A stretch of DNA of 64,000 nucleotides from Vibrio gigantis (GCF_024347515.1 NZ_AP025492.1:2108001-2172000), one strand, 5' to 3'; counted from the first letter of the stretch, positions 9,360-19,291 are shown. Numbers and translations are program-made. Notes: generated from the sequence alone by a model not told the origin.

Positions 9360-9809
9360 TTAACGCTCAGCTTGCACCAACTTCAGGTACGAATGCAGCT
9401 CGCCGTTCTTATATTCCACCGCAGAGTGGATATTTAAGTCAGCCCTAGCCACGACCGCAAATTCATATCGGTTATCGCCTTTAGTAATCTCAGCGTGCAG
9501 TAAGCCGTCTTTTAACTGCCACCGCCCTACCGTCTTAAAGCGGTCAAACAAACGGTACTCAGTTAGAGTGCCATCCGCTTTAAAATGTACTTCAGTAATG
9601 TAGCCAGCCGGACAGCTTTTTACCCAAACACGACTTTCAATATCACGGATAACAAAGTCGCGCTTAGTTTCGCGCCAAGCTAAAAACGCTTCGCTGTCGT
9701 AAAGTTCAATGTCGAGATTGGCACGAGAAATTAACGGCTGATCCGTTTGCTCGCGACAATAAAGTTGAAGCAAGGTTTGCTGCGCAGTGTCGCTCGATAA
9801 CTCAGTCAT
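9360..9809 (-). CDS. Conserved hypothetical protein, 149 residues
   Basis: Not recognised. It is a soluble acidic protein without signal peptide or membrane segment. The second half alternates charged and hydrophobic residues as in a small beta-barrel (ITEVHFKADGTLTEYRLFD, then GRWQLKDGLLHAEI), which resembles a lipocalin-like or SnoaL-like sheet. Codon use matches its neighbours. It lies about 50 bases downstream of yqfB on the same strand and may be cotranscribed with it. Confidence 0.75.
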   Translation of the reverse strand: MTELSSDTAQQTLLQLYCREQTDQPLISRANLDIELYDSEAFLAWRETKRDFVIRDIESRVWVKSCPAGYITEVHFKADGTLTEYRLFDRFKTVGRWQLKDGLLHAEITKGDNRYEFAVVARADLNIHSAVEYKNGELHSYLKLVQAER

Positions 9810-9859
9810 TAATCCTTCCTATCCATCCAAGAACTGCACTAAAGGTTCGTTGTTAACGA

Positions 9860-10174
9860 TTAAACTAGCTCGTAAGAAACAACGTAAAGCTGAGAGATAC
9901 CTGGGTAGATATCTTGAATCACATCTTTCAACACTTGCAGCGTCATGTTCTCTTGCTGTGCATGGAACTCACCCAGTTCATCGAACAGAATTGGTTCTAC
10001 GCTGATGATCTTAAGATTACAGAATACACGCCCTTCTTCTAACGTTGATACTTCAACAACGCTACCCGGTTGGTAATCACGCTCTGATTCATCGCGAATG
10101 GTGATGGTCTTTTTGCCAGAAAGGATGTCAGCTTCAAAACGTTCGAAGAACGTCATAGTGGTTGGTGCGGTCAT
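9860..10174 (-). CDS. yqfB: N4-acetylcytidine amidohydrolase, ASCH-domain protein
   Basis: 104 residues, matching E. coli YqfB in length and sequence: TFFERFEADILSGKKTITIR near the N-terminus, then QQENMTLQVLK and DIYPG near the C-terminus. YqfB is a very small amidohydrolase that cleaves N4-acetylcytidine to cytidine and acetate; the fold is ASCH, an RNA-binding-like domain. It is monocistronic or paired with the hypothetical gene downstream. Confidence 0.9.
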   Translation of the reverse strand: MTAPTTMTFFERFEADILSGKKTITIRDESERDYQPGSVVEVSTLEEGRVFCNLKIISVEPILFDELGEFHAQQENMTLQVLKDVIQDIYPGISQLYVVSYELV

Positions 10175-10325
10175 TTATTCAGTCGCTTAACATTAAAGGT
10201 TAGGTAGATGTTTATATACCAGAATGCCTGTTCAAGCGAATAAAAATCAGATGCGGAAGTTTATCTCGTCATTCCCAAGACTGACGGAGGAAGGAGTTGG
10301 GAGTCTCTAGAGGAGAAATTACAGG

Positions 10326-10357
10326 CAATAAAAAAGGAGAACCGAAGTTCTCCTTTT
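10326..10357 (-). terminator. Terminator of the thrS-infC-rpmI-rplT operon
   Basis: Perfect 11-bp stem AAAAGGAGAAC/GTTCTCCTTTT with a CGAA tetraloop, followed on the minus strand by a T run. Confidence 0.9.
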
Positions 10358-10382
10358 CTTAAACCTTAAAGCTAACTCTAAA

Positions 10383-10736
10383 TTATAGAGATGCTTTCGC
10401 TTTTTCAACTAGAACAGCGAATGCTGCTTTGTCGAATACTGCGATGTCAGCAAGAATCTTACGATCGATCTCGATAGATGCTTTCTTAAGACCGTTGATG
10501 AAACGGCTGTAAGATAGACCATTTTGACGAGATGCCGCGTTGATACGTGCAATCCAAAGTTGACGGAATTGACGTTTCTTGTTACGACGGTCACGGTAAG
10601 CGTATTGACCAGCTTTGGTAACTGCTTGGAAAGCTACGCGGTAAACACGTGAACGTGCTCCGTAGTAACCTTTAGCTTGTTTTAGAACTTTCTTATGACG
10701 TGCACGAGCTTGTACACCACGTTTTACGCGAGGCAT
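10383..10736 (-). CDS. rplT: 50S ribosomal protein L20
   Basis: 117 residues, basic, with the family signature [16 protein letters not shown] and [11 protein letters not shown]. It is an early 23S rRNA assembly protein, and in E. coli also the autogenous translational repressor of rpmI-rplT. It is the last gene of the infC-rpmI-rplT run, 42 bases after rpmI. Confidence 0.98.
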   Translation of the reverse strand: MPRVKRGVQARARHKKVLKQAKGYYGARSRVYRVAFQAVTKAGQYAYRDRRNKKRQFRQLWIARINAASRQNGLSYSRFINGLKKASIEIDRKILADIAVFDKAAFAVLVEKAKASL

Positions 10737-10778
10737 TATGCTTCTCCTAAACTAAACGAATTTATAAACTAAAAAGAA

Positions 10779-10973
10779 TTAAGCGTATGGCATCATACGT
10801 AGAACTTGAGCAACTTCACATTTAGGAAGGATCGAGTTCGGACGTAGCTGACGCTTGTTCTTAGTAGTACGCTTAGTCAGGATGTGACGTTTACCAGCGT
10901 GCTTAAACTTAATACCACCAGCAGTTTTCTGGAAACGCTTAGCAGCACCTTTGTTGGTTTTCATCTTAGGCAT
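10779..10973 (-). CDS. rpmI: 50S ribosomal protein L35
   Basis: 64 residues, very basic ([32 protein letters not shown]). It lies between infC and rplT as in E. coli. The 104-base gap upstream holds a hairpin that may take part in L20 control or attenuation. Confidence 0.98.
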   Translation of the reverse strand: MPKMKTNKGAAKRFQKTAGGIKFKHAGKRHILTKRTTKNKRQLRPNSILPKCEVAQVLRMMPYA

Positions 10974-11028
10974 GATGAATAACTCCGCATTGTTGAGTTG
11001 TTAATAACATAGTAATTAGGGCGAATAA

Positions 11029-11055
11029 AACCCTGCAACCTGAGGCTGCAGGGTT
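11029..11055 (-). promoter_or_regulatory. Hairpin between infC and rpmI: attenuator or part of the L20 operator
   Basis: Stem AACCCTGCA/TGCAGGGTT followed on the minus strand by TTTTATT. It looks like a partial terminator just after infC. The L20 translational operator lies in this interval in E. coli, so either role fits; I could not confirm a pseudoknot. Confidence 0.5.
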
Positions 11056-11077
11056 CAATTACTTGCAAAGCCGTTAA

Positions 11078-11629
11078 TTACTTCTTTTTAGGGGCCAACA
11101 CCATGATCATCTGGCGACCTTCAATTCTCGTTGGGAAAGATTCGACTACTGCAAATTCTTCAGTATCCGCTTTCAAACGATTAAGAACGTCAACACCGAT
11201 TTCTTGGTGAGCCATTTCGCGGCCACGGAAGCGAATTGTTACCTTCACTTTGTTGCCGTCTTCTAGGAAACCAGTCAGGTTGCGTAGTTTTACCTGATAG
11301 TCTCCAATATCAGTTCCAGGTCGGAATTTGATTTCCTTGATCTGAACCTGCTTTTGCTTCTTCTTCTGCTCTTTCGCAGCTTTGCTCTTCTCGAAGAGGA
11401 ACTTACCGTAGTCCATCACACGACAAACTGGCGGCTCGGCGTTAGGGCTGATCTCTACAAGATCCATACCAGCTTCATTTGCAGCTTCCATCGCTTCTGC
11501 GATTGTTACTACACCAACAGCTTCGCCGTCTGCGCCAGTTAGACGCACTTCACGAACGCCACGAATGTCACCGTTTAAACGGTGCTGGTTTTGTTTGGCC
11601 GGTTGTTGGCCACGTCTTCCGCCTTTAAT
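11078..11629 (-). CDS. infC: Translation initiation factor IF-3, AUU start
   Basis: IF-3 binds the 30S subunit and proofreads the start codon. A GTG-started frame gives only 156 residues and lacks the N-terminus. Extending to an ATT at 11629 adds 27 residues ([20 protein letters not shown]) matching E. coli MKGGKRVQ and gives 183 residues, the normal length. The AUU start is the known basis of IF-3 autoregulation. A GAGGAAT ribosome site sits inside the end of thrS, whose stop lies two bases upstream, so coupling with thrS is likely. Confidence 0.96.
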   Translation of the reverse strand: MKGGRRGQQPAKQNQHRLNGDIRGVREVRLTGADGEAVGVVTIAEAMEAANEAGMDLVEISPNAEPPVCRVMDYGKFLFEKSKAAKEQKKKQKQVQIKEIKFRPGTDIGDYQVKLRNLTGFLEDGNKVKVTIRFRGREMAHQEIGVDVLNRLKADTEEFAVVESFPTRIEGRQMIMVLAPKKK

Positions 11630-11631
11630 AG

Positions 11632-13560
11632 CTATTCCTCCAGATTGAGCTTACGGCTTGAAACCTCGGCTTGGATGTATGAAATAAAGTCATCCACTTT
11701 AAATTTGCCAAGGTCCTTACCTTTACGTGTACGTACTGCAATTTCGCCGGCTTCCATTTCTTGGTCACCACACACAAGCATGAACGGTACACGTTTCAAA
11801 GTATGTTCGCGGATTTTAAAGCCAATCTTCTCATTTCTCAAGTCTGCTTTGACTCTAAATCCACTTTTTTGCAGTTTTTTCGTAATTTCTTGTACATATT
11901 CAGACTGTTTGTCTGTAATGCCCATTACAACTGCTTGTTCTGGCGCCAACCACGTTGGGAAGAAGCCAGCGTATTCTTCAATAAGAATACCGATGAAGCG
12001 TTCTAGTGAACCTAAAATCGCGCGGTGGATCATAACTGGCGTGTGACGCTCGTTATCTTCACCTACGTAAGTAGCACCTAAACGTTCTGGTAATGCAAAA
12101 TCGAGCTGCACTGTACCACATTGCCAAGCACGGTCCAAACAATCATGCAAAGTAAATTCAATCTTAGGTCCGTAGAACGCACCCTCGCCTTCTTGAATCT
12201 CGTATGCAATCTCCATTGACTCTAGTGCAAGCTTAAGGTCAGCCTCTGCACGGTCCCACATTTCGTCTGAGCCTACACGTTGCTCTGGACGAGTAGACAG
12301 CTTAACAACGATGTTTTCGAAACCGAAAGTTGTGTAAGTGTCGTAAACCATTTCAATACAAGCTTTAACTTCTTGTTGAACTTGGTCTTCAGTACAGAAT
12401 ACGTGAGCGTCATCTTGAGTAAAGCCACGAACACGCATGATACCGTGAAGTGCGCCAGACGGCTCGTTACGGTGACATGAGCCGAACTCAGCCATACGTA
12501 ACGGTAGATCACGGTAAGATTTCAAACCTTGGTTGAAGATTTGAACGTGACCAGGACAGTTCATTGGCTTGATAGCGTATTCACGGTTCTCTGAAGAAGT
12601 AGTGAACATCGCTTCAGCGTACTTATCCCAGTGACCAGAGCGCTCCCAAAGAACACGGTCCATCATTAATGGGCCTTTAACTTCTTGGTAATCGTACTCA
12701 GTCAGTTTTTCACGTACAAACACTTCTAGTTCACGGAAAATAGTCCAACCGTTGTGGTGCCAGAACACCATGCCTGGTGCTTCTTGCTGCATGTGGAAAA
12801 GGTCAAGCGCTTTACCGATTTTACGGTGGTCACGTTTAGCCGCTTCTTCTAGGCGCACAAGGTGAGCTTTAAGCGCCTTCTTGTCGTGGAATGCAGTGCC
12901 GTAGATACGTTGAAGCATCTTGTTGTCACTGTTACCACGCCAGTAAGCACCTGCTACGTTAAGTAGAGTGAAGTGCTGGCAGAAGCTCATGTTAGGCACG
13001 TGTGGACCACGACACATATCGATGTATTCTTCGTGATGGTACAGACCTGGGCGATCGTCTTTAGAAACGTTCTCGTCCAAGATTTCAATCTTGTAAGTCT
13101 CGCCGCGAGCTTCAAATGCGTCGCGCGCTTCCTGCCAGCTAACTTTCTTCTTAACAACTTGGTACTTGGTCTTCGCTAGCTCTTTCATGCGCTTTTCGAT
13201 CTTTTCTAGATCTTCTTGCGTTAGAGAGTGCTCAAGGTCGATATCGTAGTAGAAGCCGTTATCGATAGTAGGACCGATCGCCATTTTCGCTTCTGGAAAA
13301 AGCTGCTTAACCGCGTGGCCTAAAAGGTGAGCACAAGAGTGACGAACGATCTCAAGGCCATCAACTTCATCTTTAGCTGTGATGATTTCTAGGCTTGCAT
13401 CGTTTTCGATAAGATCACAAGCATCAACACGCTCGCCGTCTACACGACCAGCAATGGTTGCTTTCGCAAGACCAGGACCGATTGATAGGGCAACATCTAG
13501 AGTTGATACAGGGTTGTCAAATTGACGCTGACTACCGTCAGGAAGAGTAATAATTGGCAT
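11632..13560 (-). CDS. thrS: Threonyl-tRNA synthetase
   Basis: Class II synthetase, 642 residues, the E. coli length. In order it has a TGS domain ([14 protein letters not shown]), the editing domain with [14 protein letters not shown] and the second zinc-like motif [11 protein letters not shown], the catalytic core with zinc ligand region MNCPGH, and the anticodon-binding domain. The chosen ATG at 13560 has AAAGGA six bases upstream; an upstream in-frame start at 13599 would place the start inside the operator hairpin. It heads thrS-infC-rpmI-rplT. Confidence 0.98.
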   Translation of the reverse strand: MPIITLPDGSQRQFDNPVSTLDVALSIGPGLAKATIAGRVDGERVDACDLIENDASLEIITAKDEVDGLEIVRHSCAHLLGHAVKQLFPEAKMAIGPTIDNGFYYDIDLEHSLTQEDLEKIEKRMKELAKTKYQVVKKKVSWQEARDAFEARGETYKIEILDENVSKDDRPGLYHHEEYIDMCRGPHVPNMSFCQHFTLLNVAGAYWRGNSDNKMLQRIYGTAFHDKKALKAHLVRLEEAAKRDHRKIGKALDLFHMQQEAPGMVFWHHNGWTIFRELEVFVREKLTEYDYQEVKGPLMMDRVLWERSGHWDKYAEAMFTTSSENREYAIKPMNCPGHVQIFNQGLKSYRDLPLRMAEFGSCHRNEPSGALHGIMRVRGFTQDDAHVFCTEDQVQQEVKACIEMVYDTYTTFGFENIVVKLSTRPEQRVGSDEMWDRAEADLKLALESMEIAYEIQEGEGAFYGPKIEFTLHDCLDRAWQCGTVQLDFALPERLGATYVGEDNERHTPVMIHRAILGSLERFIGILIEEYAGFFPTWLAPEQAVVMGITDKQSEYVQEITKKLQKSGFRVKADLRNEKIGFKIREHTLKRVPFMLVCGDQEMEAGEIAVRTRKGKDLGKFKVDDFISYIQAEVSSRKLNLEE

Positions 13561-13646
13561 TATTTGTCCTTTACAGTGGTGTTGCACACCAAGCAACACA
13601 TGAAAATGTTTAATATATGTTTGTCAGTCAACGAGTATGTTGACCG
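13561..13646 (-). promoter_or_regulatory. thrS translational operator with tRNA-Thr anticodon-arm mimic
   Basis: Just upstream of the thrS ribosome site the minus-strand RNA forms a perfect 7-bp stem GUGUUGC/GCAACAC (13599-13593 with 13585-13579) closed by a 7-base loop UUGGUGU. Read as an anticodon loop, positions 34-36 are GGU after U33, a threonine anticodon. A second hairpin (13646-13625, core GUCAAC/GUUGAC, loop AUACUC) lies further upstream. In E. coli, ThrRS represses its own mRNA by binding a leader whose domain 2 mimics the tRNA-Thr anticodon arm; this is the evident counterpart. Confidence 0.8.
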
Positions 13647-13715
13647 GAGATATATGCATAATAAAGATACCCACATAGAAGCAAATACAGATGCCCTATT
13701 TGTAGGTATCCGAGC

Positions 13716-13743
13716 ATTGTAACGAAATAATATAAAATGACAA
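13716..13743 (-). promoter_or_regulatory. Candidate thrS promoter
   Basis: TTGTCA (13743-13738) and TACAAT (13721-13716) with a 16-base spacer on the minus strand. It implies a leader of about 148 nt before the thrS ATG, similar to the roughly 160-nt E. coli thrS leader. Confidence 0.55.
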
Positions 13744-13919
13744 TCACAGAGGGTCTCTCCCGCTCCCCTACTAACTTCAATTGGTAAGTATTTTCACGCT
13801 AACCAATGACTTCCCTCCTACAAACCCTCTCTTGAAGCACTCTAATCCAACATGGGGGTTTCGATTTAGTCATTTAGAACTAAGCTATAGATAAGTGACG
13901 GAATACGGATGAGGTGCAT

Positions 13920-14903
13920 ATGGAGAGACAAGCTACTTTTATATCGTTAATACCCTCTTTGCCGTTAATCATAACTGCTGCTATTTACACTCCAGCGGCT
14001 TGGGCCAATAAAGATTACGGCCCCTTAATCAGTTATACTCAAGCACCATTGCAGTCTGTTCGTCTCACTCCGGCACTTCGCTCTGGCTTCCCCCTCAAAG
14101 AGAATAAAGTTGAAATATTTACCGCCTTAACTGCCGCGAGTATCTGGGCCAATTCCCACGACTACCACTTAGACTATTATCAGAATCAGCTTCACACTGG
14201 TTTGCGATGGCAATTAACTAAAACGTGGCAAGTAGAATTCAATTACCGTTACCTTTACGCTGCCAACAATCACCTAGATAAAATCACCATCAACTTTCAT
14301 GACCTATTCGACATCGACCAAGCAGGACGCGATCGTAAAGAACGGCATCAATTTGATATTCACGCACCAGACCACGACATCAATATTAGAGACTTCTCCG
14401 GCGATACGCTGACTAGTGCTTTCACCCTCTACACTCAATACCAAATCATAGACCTTGAAAACCACGGTTTATCCTTTGGTGTATCCCTTTATCACAACAA
14501 TGTCAGCCACGGTGCCTTTGAAGGAAGTAGCTCCGAGCAAAGCGCTCAATTCAACTATGCCTACCAACTCGATATCAATACCTTTTACACAAGCTTAGGG
14601 CTCGCCAATCAGTCAAATCGAGATGTAGAGAATGGCTTTGCACATAAGAAAACAACATGGTCATGGATGGGCGGCTATCAACTCACACTATTTGAAAATC
14701 ATGAGTTGCACCTTGAATATAGATGGTATGAAGGCGCAGAAGATGGAGAAACCGAGTTTTCAGAATCAGCGAATGAAATGATGTTTGGATATCGATATGT
14801 GATGCAACGCTCGGCAGTCGAGATATCCATAATCGAGAACATCTTCAACATGGACAATTCCACCGATGTTGCCTTCCAATTAGCCTATCGTCATCAGTGG
14901 TAA
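13920..14903 (+). CDS. DUF3187 family exported protein
   Basis: 327 residues with an N-terminal signal peptide (hydrophobic stretch FISLIPSLPLIITAAIYTP, cut near AWA-N). The remainder is rich in alternating aromatic strands (HLEYRWYEGAE, FQLAYRHQW) and ends in a Trp after an aromatic strand, as outer-membrane beta-barrels do. I recognise it as DUF3187, function unknown. ATG 13920 has GAGG five bases upstream and is preferred over the GTG at 13914. Confidence 0.8.
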   Translation: MERQATFISLIPSLPLIITAAIYTPAAWANKDYGPLISYTQAPLQSVRLTPALRSGFPLKENKVEIFTALTAASIWANSHDYHLDYYQNQLHTGLRWQLTKTWQVEFNYRYLYAANNHLDKITINFHDLFDIDQAGRDRKERHQFDIHAPDHDINIRDFSGDTLTSAFTLYTQYQIIDLENHGLSFGVSLYHNNVSHGAFEGSSSEQSAQFNYAYQLDINTFYTSLGLANQSNRDVENGFAHKKTTWSWMGGYQLTLFENHELHLEYRWYEGAEDGETEFSESANEMMFGYRYVMQRSAVEISIIENIFNMDNSTDVAFQLAYRHQW

Positions 14904-14933
14904 CCATATTTCGGATCGAGCATATAAAACAAA

Positions 14934-14957
14934 AAGCCGAACATTTGAGTTCGGCTT
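14934..14957 (-). terminator. Terminator of the Spo0M-like gene
   Basis: Perfect 9-bp stem AAGCCGAAC/GTTCGGCTT. The T-tract (TTTTTGTTTT) is on the minus strand only, so it serves the gene to the right. Confidence 0.85.
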
Positions 14958-14992
14958 GGAAGTCTAAGTTGTATCTATATAAGTCAGAGCAA

Positions 14993-15736
14993 CTACGCAC
15001 TCATGATTCTTGAGACGGCGTTGCGAATGTCTGAGTCAGCCGCGTTTGCAGGCAAGCTGAATGAGATGTATTGGTCGCCACGGAAGCTCATTGAGCGATC
15101 GATTTCTGCTAGACAGTGAACCATTGAACCTTCAACGATGAATGACAGCTCGATCTCTTTATTATTCATGAAACCGCCGCTGCGAAATTCAACCTCTTGG
15201 TAACAGCCAGAGCGAGAAGCGAAGCTATTGCCTTTCAAGAAGCCCTTCTCTACGTCTGCTTTCACCATTGCCATGCCCGATGCTTCGACACCTTGGATAA
15301 TTTTAGCGACCGTTGGCAGTGGGTGAACAGAGATAAAATCGCGGTCTTTAGGGTCAATCGCGAAGCCGATATCTAGGTTGGTTTCTACCCACACGTGACA
15401 TTGATTCATTTTTGCGTTCAACGCGGTGACTGGCGTTTCATCATTCAGTTTAAGACGGAATGGAACCAGTTTAGTTTCGCCCGGTTGAATAATGAAAGCC
15501 TCTACGGCTTGAATACGACCCAGTGAAAAAGTTTCGTAGCTGGTGCTGTCTTCCGTTTCAACTTTCACTTCTGTGTTAAGAACCAAGTTGATCAGGTCAA
15601 TTTGTTGCTCAACGTCGCCGCCAACAATGTGAACATTGCCAGACAACTCTCCACCTTGGAAAACGTCAATATTATCTAAGACAGTATCAACCTTTGCTGC
15701 ACCTATACCTAGCGAGGCCTTTAATTTCTTAAACAT
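14993..15736 (-). CDS. Spo0M/sporulation-control-like arrestin-fold protein
   Basis: 247 residues, starting MFKKLKASLGIGAAKVDTVL, the typical Spo0M opening, followed by two arrestin-like beta-sandwich halves (FQGGELSGNVHIVGGDVEQ is the first repeat strand). In Bacillus Spo0M influences sporulation; in Vibrio there is no sporulation and the role is unknown, perhaps cytoskeletal or stress related. It is cytosolic and monocistronic, with its own terminator. Confidence 0.85.
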   Translation of the reverse strand: MFKKLKASLGIGAAKVDTVLDNIDVFQGGELSGNVHIVGGDVEQQIDLINLVLNTEVKVETEDSTSYETFSLGRIQAVEAFIIQPGETKLVPFRLKLNDETPVTALNAKMNQCHVWVETNLDIGFAIDPKDRDFISVHPLPTVAKIIQGVEASGMAMVKADVEKGFLKGNSFASRSGCYQEVEFRSGGFMNNKEIELSFIVEGSMVHCLAEIDRSMSFRGDQYISFSLPANAADSDIRNAVSRIMSA

Positions 15737-15768
15737 ATTCTTTCCCTTTGTAATTATTTGATTAACTA

Positions 15769-16032
15769 GGGCGTGTTGACCTTTCGTGGTTGAATTTTGT
15801 TCGAGATAAAAGCGTTTTAATCGCGGCGAGGGAGAAGTAGCCTAGTCATTCTAAGCAAATCTCCCTCAACAAAGAGTAAAACGCTGTTAGCCGAACCCTT
15901 CGGGCAGCGTTTGCTGGTCATTTCTACTGCGTTATCGGCTTCTCATGTAGGCTAGCTACACATCAAAGCCTCTGTCTTGTATAAATAACCAGCAAATCGC
16001 TGCAAAAACCAGCTCGAAAGATCAACATGCCC
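15769..16032. mobile_element. 264-bp MITE-like element with terminal inverted repeats and TA flanks
   Basis: The ends GGGCGTGTTGACCTTTCG and CGAAAGATCAACATGCCC are inverted repeats with two mismatches over 18 bases. TA dinucleotides flank both ends (15767-15768 and 16033-16034), as expected for a target duplication by IS630/Tc1-like transposition. It has no coding capacity. Internally it has nested complementary pairs: GCGTTTTA/TAAAACGC around GAGGGAGA/TCTCCCTC in the left half, and TTGCTGGT/ACCAGCAA in the right. It sits between the Spo0M-like gene and hutC. Confidence 0.75.
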
Positions 16033-16156
16033 TAATAGTTATTGCGTGACAATTTGCGACACTTGCCCCACAGAATCAAGCAATTTGCCCCATCTATGTT
16101 GAATAAGGTCACATTACCCGAGGAAATGTTGAAATCGTGAAAAATTCCGTTACTCT

Positions 16157-16172
16157 ATTTGTATAGTCAAAT
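16157..16172. promoter_or_regulatory. Candidate HutC operator before hutC
   Basis: Dyad ATTTG-TATAGT-CAAAT, 11 bases before hutC. It shares ATTTGTATA with the site before hutI, so HutC probably represses both. Confidence 0.55.
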
Positions 16173-16183
16173 AAGGTTTCATT

Positions 16184-16897
16184 ATGTCGAAAGCGCCGCT
16201 CTACCTTCAGATAAAACAGTTCATAGACGATAAAATCAGCAATGGTCATTGGCCGGTGGGCTATCAAATCACCACGGAACTCGAACTCACAGAACAGTTC
16301 AATGTAAGTCGAATGACGGTCAATAAAGCCATTCGAGATCTGGTGTCTGAAGGCAAGCTCATCAGGAAGCCAAGGCTAGGCACTTTTGTGTGTGAGCCTG
16401 ACGAAAAAGCGCAATCTCCACTGCTTGATATCAACAACATCGCGCAAGAGATCAAAGACCGAGGTCAAACGTATACTAGCCAAGTGATCAAACACGATAG
16501 CATCAAGGCTGACGAAAACACCGCCACACGGTTAGGCGTGATGATTAACGCAGAAGTATTTTATAGTGAAATCATCCACTTTGCGGACAACACACCGATA
16601 CAATTGGAAGCGCGCTGGGTGAACTCACAAGCAGCTCCCAAATACCTAGAACAAGACTTTTCAACCTCTACACCCAACGAATACCTTTCAAAAAGCTGCC
16701 CGTTGAGTGCGATTGAACACACGGTTGAAGCCATTATTCCAGACTCTCAAATCAGAACGTCACTAAAGCTTTCTGAATCAGAACCTTGCCTTCTTTTGAA
16801 TAGAAGAACATGGAGTAAAGAGCGCCTCATCAGCTTTGCATTGCTCTACCATCCAGGTTCTAAGTACAAATTAAGCTCCAAGATACTCCTAGATTAA
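16184..16897 (+). CDS. hutC: Histidine utilisation repressor, GntR/HutC family
   Basis: 237 residues. N-terminal winged helix (LYLQIKQFIDDKISNGHWPVG, then FNVSRMTVNKAIRDLVSEGKL) and C-terminal UTRA ligand domain. HutC represses hut genes and is released by urocanate. It is transcribed with hutIGUH in one direction, but has its own upstream operator and a second operator lies before hutI, so both transcription units are likely controlled by it. Confidence 0.95.
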   Translation: MSKAPLYLQIKQFIDDKISNGHWPVGYQITTELELTEQFNVSRMTVNKAIRDLVSEGKLIRKPRLGTFVCEPDEKAQSPLLDINNIAQEIKDRGQTYTSQVIKHDSIKADENTATRLGVMINAEVFYSEIIHFADNTPIQLEARWVNSQAAPKYLEQDFSTSTPNEYLSKSCPLSAIEHTVEAIIPDSQIRTSLKLSESEPCLLLNRRTWSKERLISFALLYHPGSKYKLSSKILLD

Positions 16898-16971
16898 AGA
16901 ACATCATCCTGATCGCCGATCACATTTTTGCAACATCAACTTGATTCGGGTCAGCGTTTAGCCTATTTATT

Positions 16972-16981
16972 TGTATATACA
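16972..16981. promoter_or_regulatory. Candidate HutC operator before hutI
   Basis: Perfect 10-bp palindrome TGTATATACA within ATTTGTATATACATTTAA, 29 bases before hutI. HutC and related UTRA regulators bind such TGTATATACA sites. Confidence 0.65.
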
Positions 16982-17010
16982 TTTAATGTTTAGCAAAAAT
17001 CTAGGTGATT

Positions 17011-18261
17011 ATGAATTTGATCCTCAAAAACGCACGAGTGGTCTCCATGAGTTCGGGAACCGATGGTTATCAGCCGTCTTCCCCTCAAGATATCGTTATC
17101 GAAAGCGGTAAAATCGTGTCCATGTCTCGTTCAAACCACGAAGCACTTGCTTCTGAATTAGAGCAATCGAGCTTTGATGATTCTTTGGATTACGTCACCT
17201 ATGACTGCAAGAACAAGCTAGTAACACCTGGATTAATTGATTGCCACACTCACCTCGTATTTGCGGGTAATCGGGCCAATGAATTTGAGCAACGTTTGAA
17301 TGGTGTGTCTTACACCGACATCGCCAAGCAAGGCGGCGGTATTCTAGCGACAGTCACCGCGACACGAGCAGCGCAAGAGTCTGAACTGGTTGAAATGGCA
17401 TTACCGAGACTCGATGGCCTACTAAGAAGTGGCGTAACCAGCATCGAAGTAAAATCGGGCTATGGTTTAACGCTTGATGATGAGCTCAAGATGTTACGCG
17501 CAGCGAAAGCGTTGGAGAATCACCGCCGTATTAAGATCACCACCACTCTCCTTGCAGCACATGCTGTACCGCCTGAATATAAAGAGCAACCGGACAGCTA
17601 TATCGATCTGGTTTGCCAAGAGATCATTCCTAAAGCGGCCGAACAAGGCCTAGCCGATGCGGTCGACGTATTCTGTGAATCTATCGGCTTCAACCTAGAA
17701 CAAACCGAACGTGTATTTGCAGCAGCCAAAAAGCATGGGCTGGCGATTAAAGGTCATACTGAACAACTTTCTAATTTGGGTGGCAGTGCGCTTGCTGCGA
17801 AGTACGGCGCTCTTTCTGTCGACCATGTTGAATACTTAGATGAAGCCGGAGTCAAAGCACTCGCAGAGTCAGGAACAGTCGCTACGTTGCTTCCCGGTGC
17901 TTATTATTTTTTGAAAGAGACTCAACAGCCGCCAATTGCCCTACTTCGTGAACACAACATTCCAATGGCAATCGCGACCGACTTAAACCCCGGCACTTCT
18001 CCTTTTGCTGATTTAACGCTGATGATGAACATGAGCTGCACGCTATTTGGTACGACTCCCGAAGAAGCGTTGCGCGGGGTGACTTGTCATGCTGCCGCTG
18101 CCATTGGCGACTCACAAACCAAAGGCAAAATCGAAGTGGGTTATGCCGCTGATTTGGCTATCTGGAATATCGAGCACCCTGCTGACTTAAGCTATCAAGT
18201 CGGTGTTCCTCATCTTCATAAACGTATTGTTAATGGTGAGGTGTGTCATGACTCAATCTAA
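17011..18261 (+). CDS. hutI: Imidazolonepropionase
   Basis: Third step of histidine breakdown: hydrolyses 4-imidazolone-5-propanoate to N-formimino-glutamate. 416 residues of the amidohydrolase superfamily. The metal site [10 protein letters not shown], the ligands in [12 protein letters not shown] and the [10 protein letters not shown] motif are all present. ATG 17011, with AGG five bases upstream, is preferred to GTG at 17005. It overlaps hutG by 14 bases. Confidence 0.96.
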   Translation: MNLILKNARVVSMSSGTDGYQPSSPQDIVIESGKIVSMSRSNHEALASELEQSSFDDSLDYVTYDCKNKLVTPGLIDCHTHLVFAGNRANEFEQRLNGVSYTDIAKQGGGILATVTATRAAQESELVEMALPRLDGLLRSGVTSIEVKSGYGLTLDDELKMLRAAKALENHRRIKITTTLLAAHAVPPEYKEQPDSYIDLVCQEIIPKAAEQGLADAVDVFCESIGFNLEQTERVFAAAKKHGLAIKGHTEQLSNLGGSALAAKYGALSVDHVEYLDEAGVKALAESGTVATLLPGAYYFLKETQQPPIALLREHNIPMAIATDLNPGTSPFADLTLMMNMSCTLFGTTPEEALRGVTCHAAAAIGDSQTKGKIEVGYAADLAIWNIEHPADLSYQVGVPHLHKRIVNGEVCHDSI

Positions 18262-19276
18262 GTCCAACGGCATTCAAAAGAACACAATAACCGTGCATGA
18301 TTTTGTATGGAGTGGGCGTAATGATCTTGAAGATGGCGCACTTGGCACACGCGTACATCACATTACCAAACAAGTGCAAAGTATTGATTTAAGTAACGAG
18401 CTTACTGATGACGCTATCGCTTTGGTTGGCTTTGCCAGCGATGCTGGCGTTGCCAGAAATAAAGGGCGCGTGGGCGCGAAGCAAGCACCTAATTTGATTC
18501 GCCAAGCGTTGGCGAATATGGCTTGGCACAGCGATACACACATCGCTGATCTTGGCGATATCGAGTGCAATGATGGCCAGCTCGAAGTCAGCCAAAAACA
18601 GTGTGCATCTGTGATTGCTAATGCTTTATCAACCAACAAAGTGATTACCCTTGGCGGTGGTCACGAAGTGGCTTGGGCATCATTCCAAGGCCTCGCTGAG
18701 CACCTAAATAAAATTCAACCAAAGCGCAAACCTAAAATAGGCATCGTTAACTTTGATGCTCACTTTGATCTTCGTGAATTTGAAAGCGACATCGCTGACG
18801 TCAAACCAAGCTCAGGCACACCGTTTAACCAAATAAGTGACTACTGCCAAACGCATCAATGGCCGTTTCATTACGCTTGTCTTGGTGTGAGTGCTGCTAG
18901 CAATACCAAAGCGCTGTTTAACAAAGCCGACCAACTGGGCGTTTGGTATGAACACGACCGCAACATGACCCAAGTAAACCAAATCGCTCAACTGGTTAAG
19001 TTGCAAAAATTCATCGCTGAGTGCGATTACCTCTATCTCACCATTGATCTTGATGTTTTCCCCGCAGCTACGGCGCCGGGCGTAAGCGCACCAGCAGCAA
19101 GAGGCGTGAGTTATGAGGCGATCGCTCCTTTTTTAGAACAGATTTTCAAACACAGTGAAAAACTTATTATCGCGGACATTGCGGAATACAACCCAGACTA
19201 CGACGTCGATGGCCAAACGGCTCGATTGGCGGCTCGTTTGTGTTGGGATATTGCCAGTGCAATGGCCAGCGACTAA
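18248..19276 (+). CDS. hutG: Formimidoylglutamase
   Basis: Hydrolyses N-formimino-L-glutamate to glutamate and formamide, the last step of the short histidine pathway. 342 residues, arginase fold with manganese motifs [17 protein letters not shown] and DLDVFPA. The ATG at 18248 (MTQSKSNG) lies within the end of hutI, so the two genes are coupled. The longer frame from 18203 is only an upstream extension. Confidence 0.95.
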   Translation: MTQSKSNGIQKNTITVHDFVWSGRNDLEDGALGTRVHHITKQVQSIDLSNELTDDAIALVGFASDAGVARNKGRVGAKQAPNLIRQALANMAWHSDTHIADLGDIECNDGQLEVSQKQCASVIANALSTNKVITLGGGHEVAWASFQGLAEHLNKIQPKRKPKIGIVNFDAHFDLREFESDIADVKPSSGTPFNQISDYCQTHQWPFHYACLGVSAASNTKALFNKADQLGVWYEHDRNMTQVNQIAQLVKLQKFIAECDYLYLTIDLDVFPAATAPGVSAPAARGVSYEAIAPFLEQIFKHSEKLIIADIAEYNPDYDVDGQTARLAARLCWDIASAMASD

Positions 19277-19291
19277 TCCAGCTATACCGAT

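Noticed and set aside
11548..11548. GTG start for infC at 11548
   Set aside because: It truncates the conserved N-terminal domain; AUU at 11629 restores it.
13561..13599. Upstream in-frame extension of thrS
   Set aside because: It would place the start inside the operator hairpin; the ATG at 13560 has a proper ribosome site and family length.
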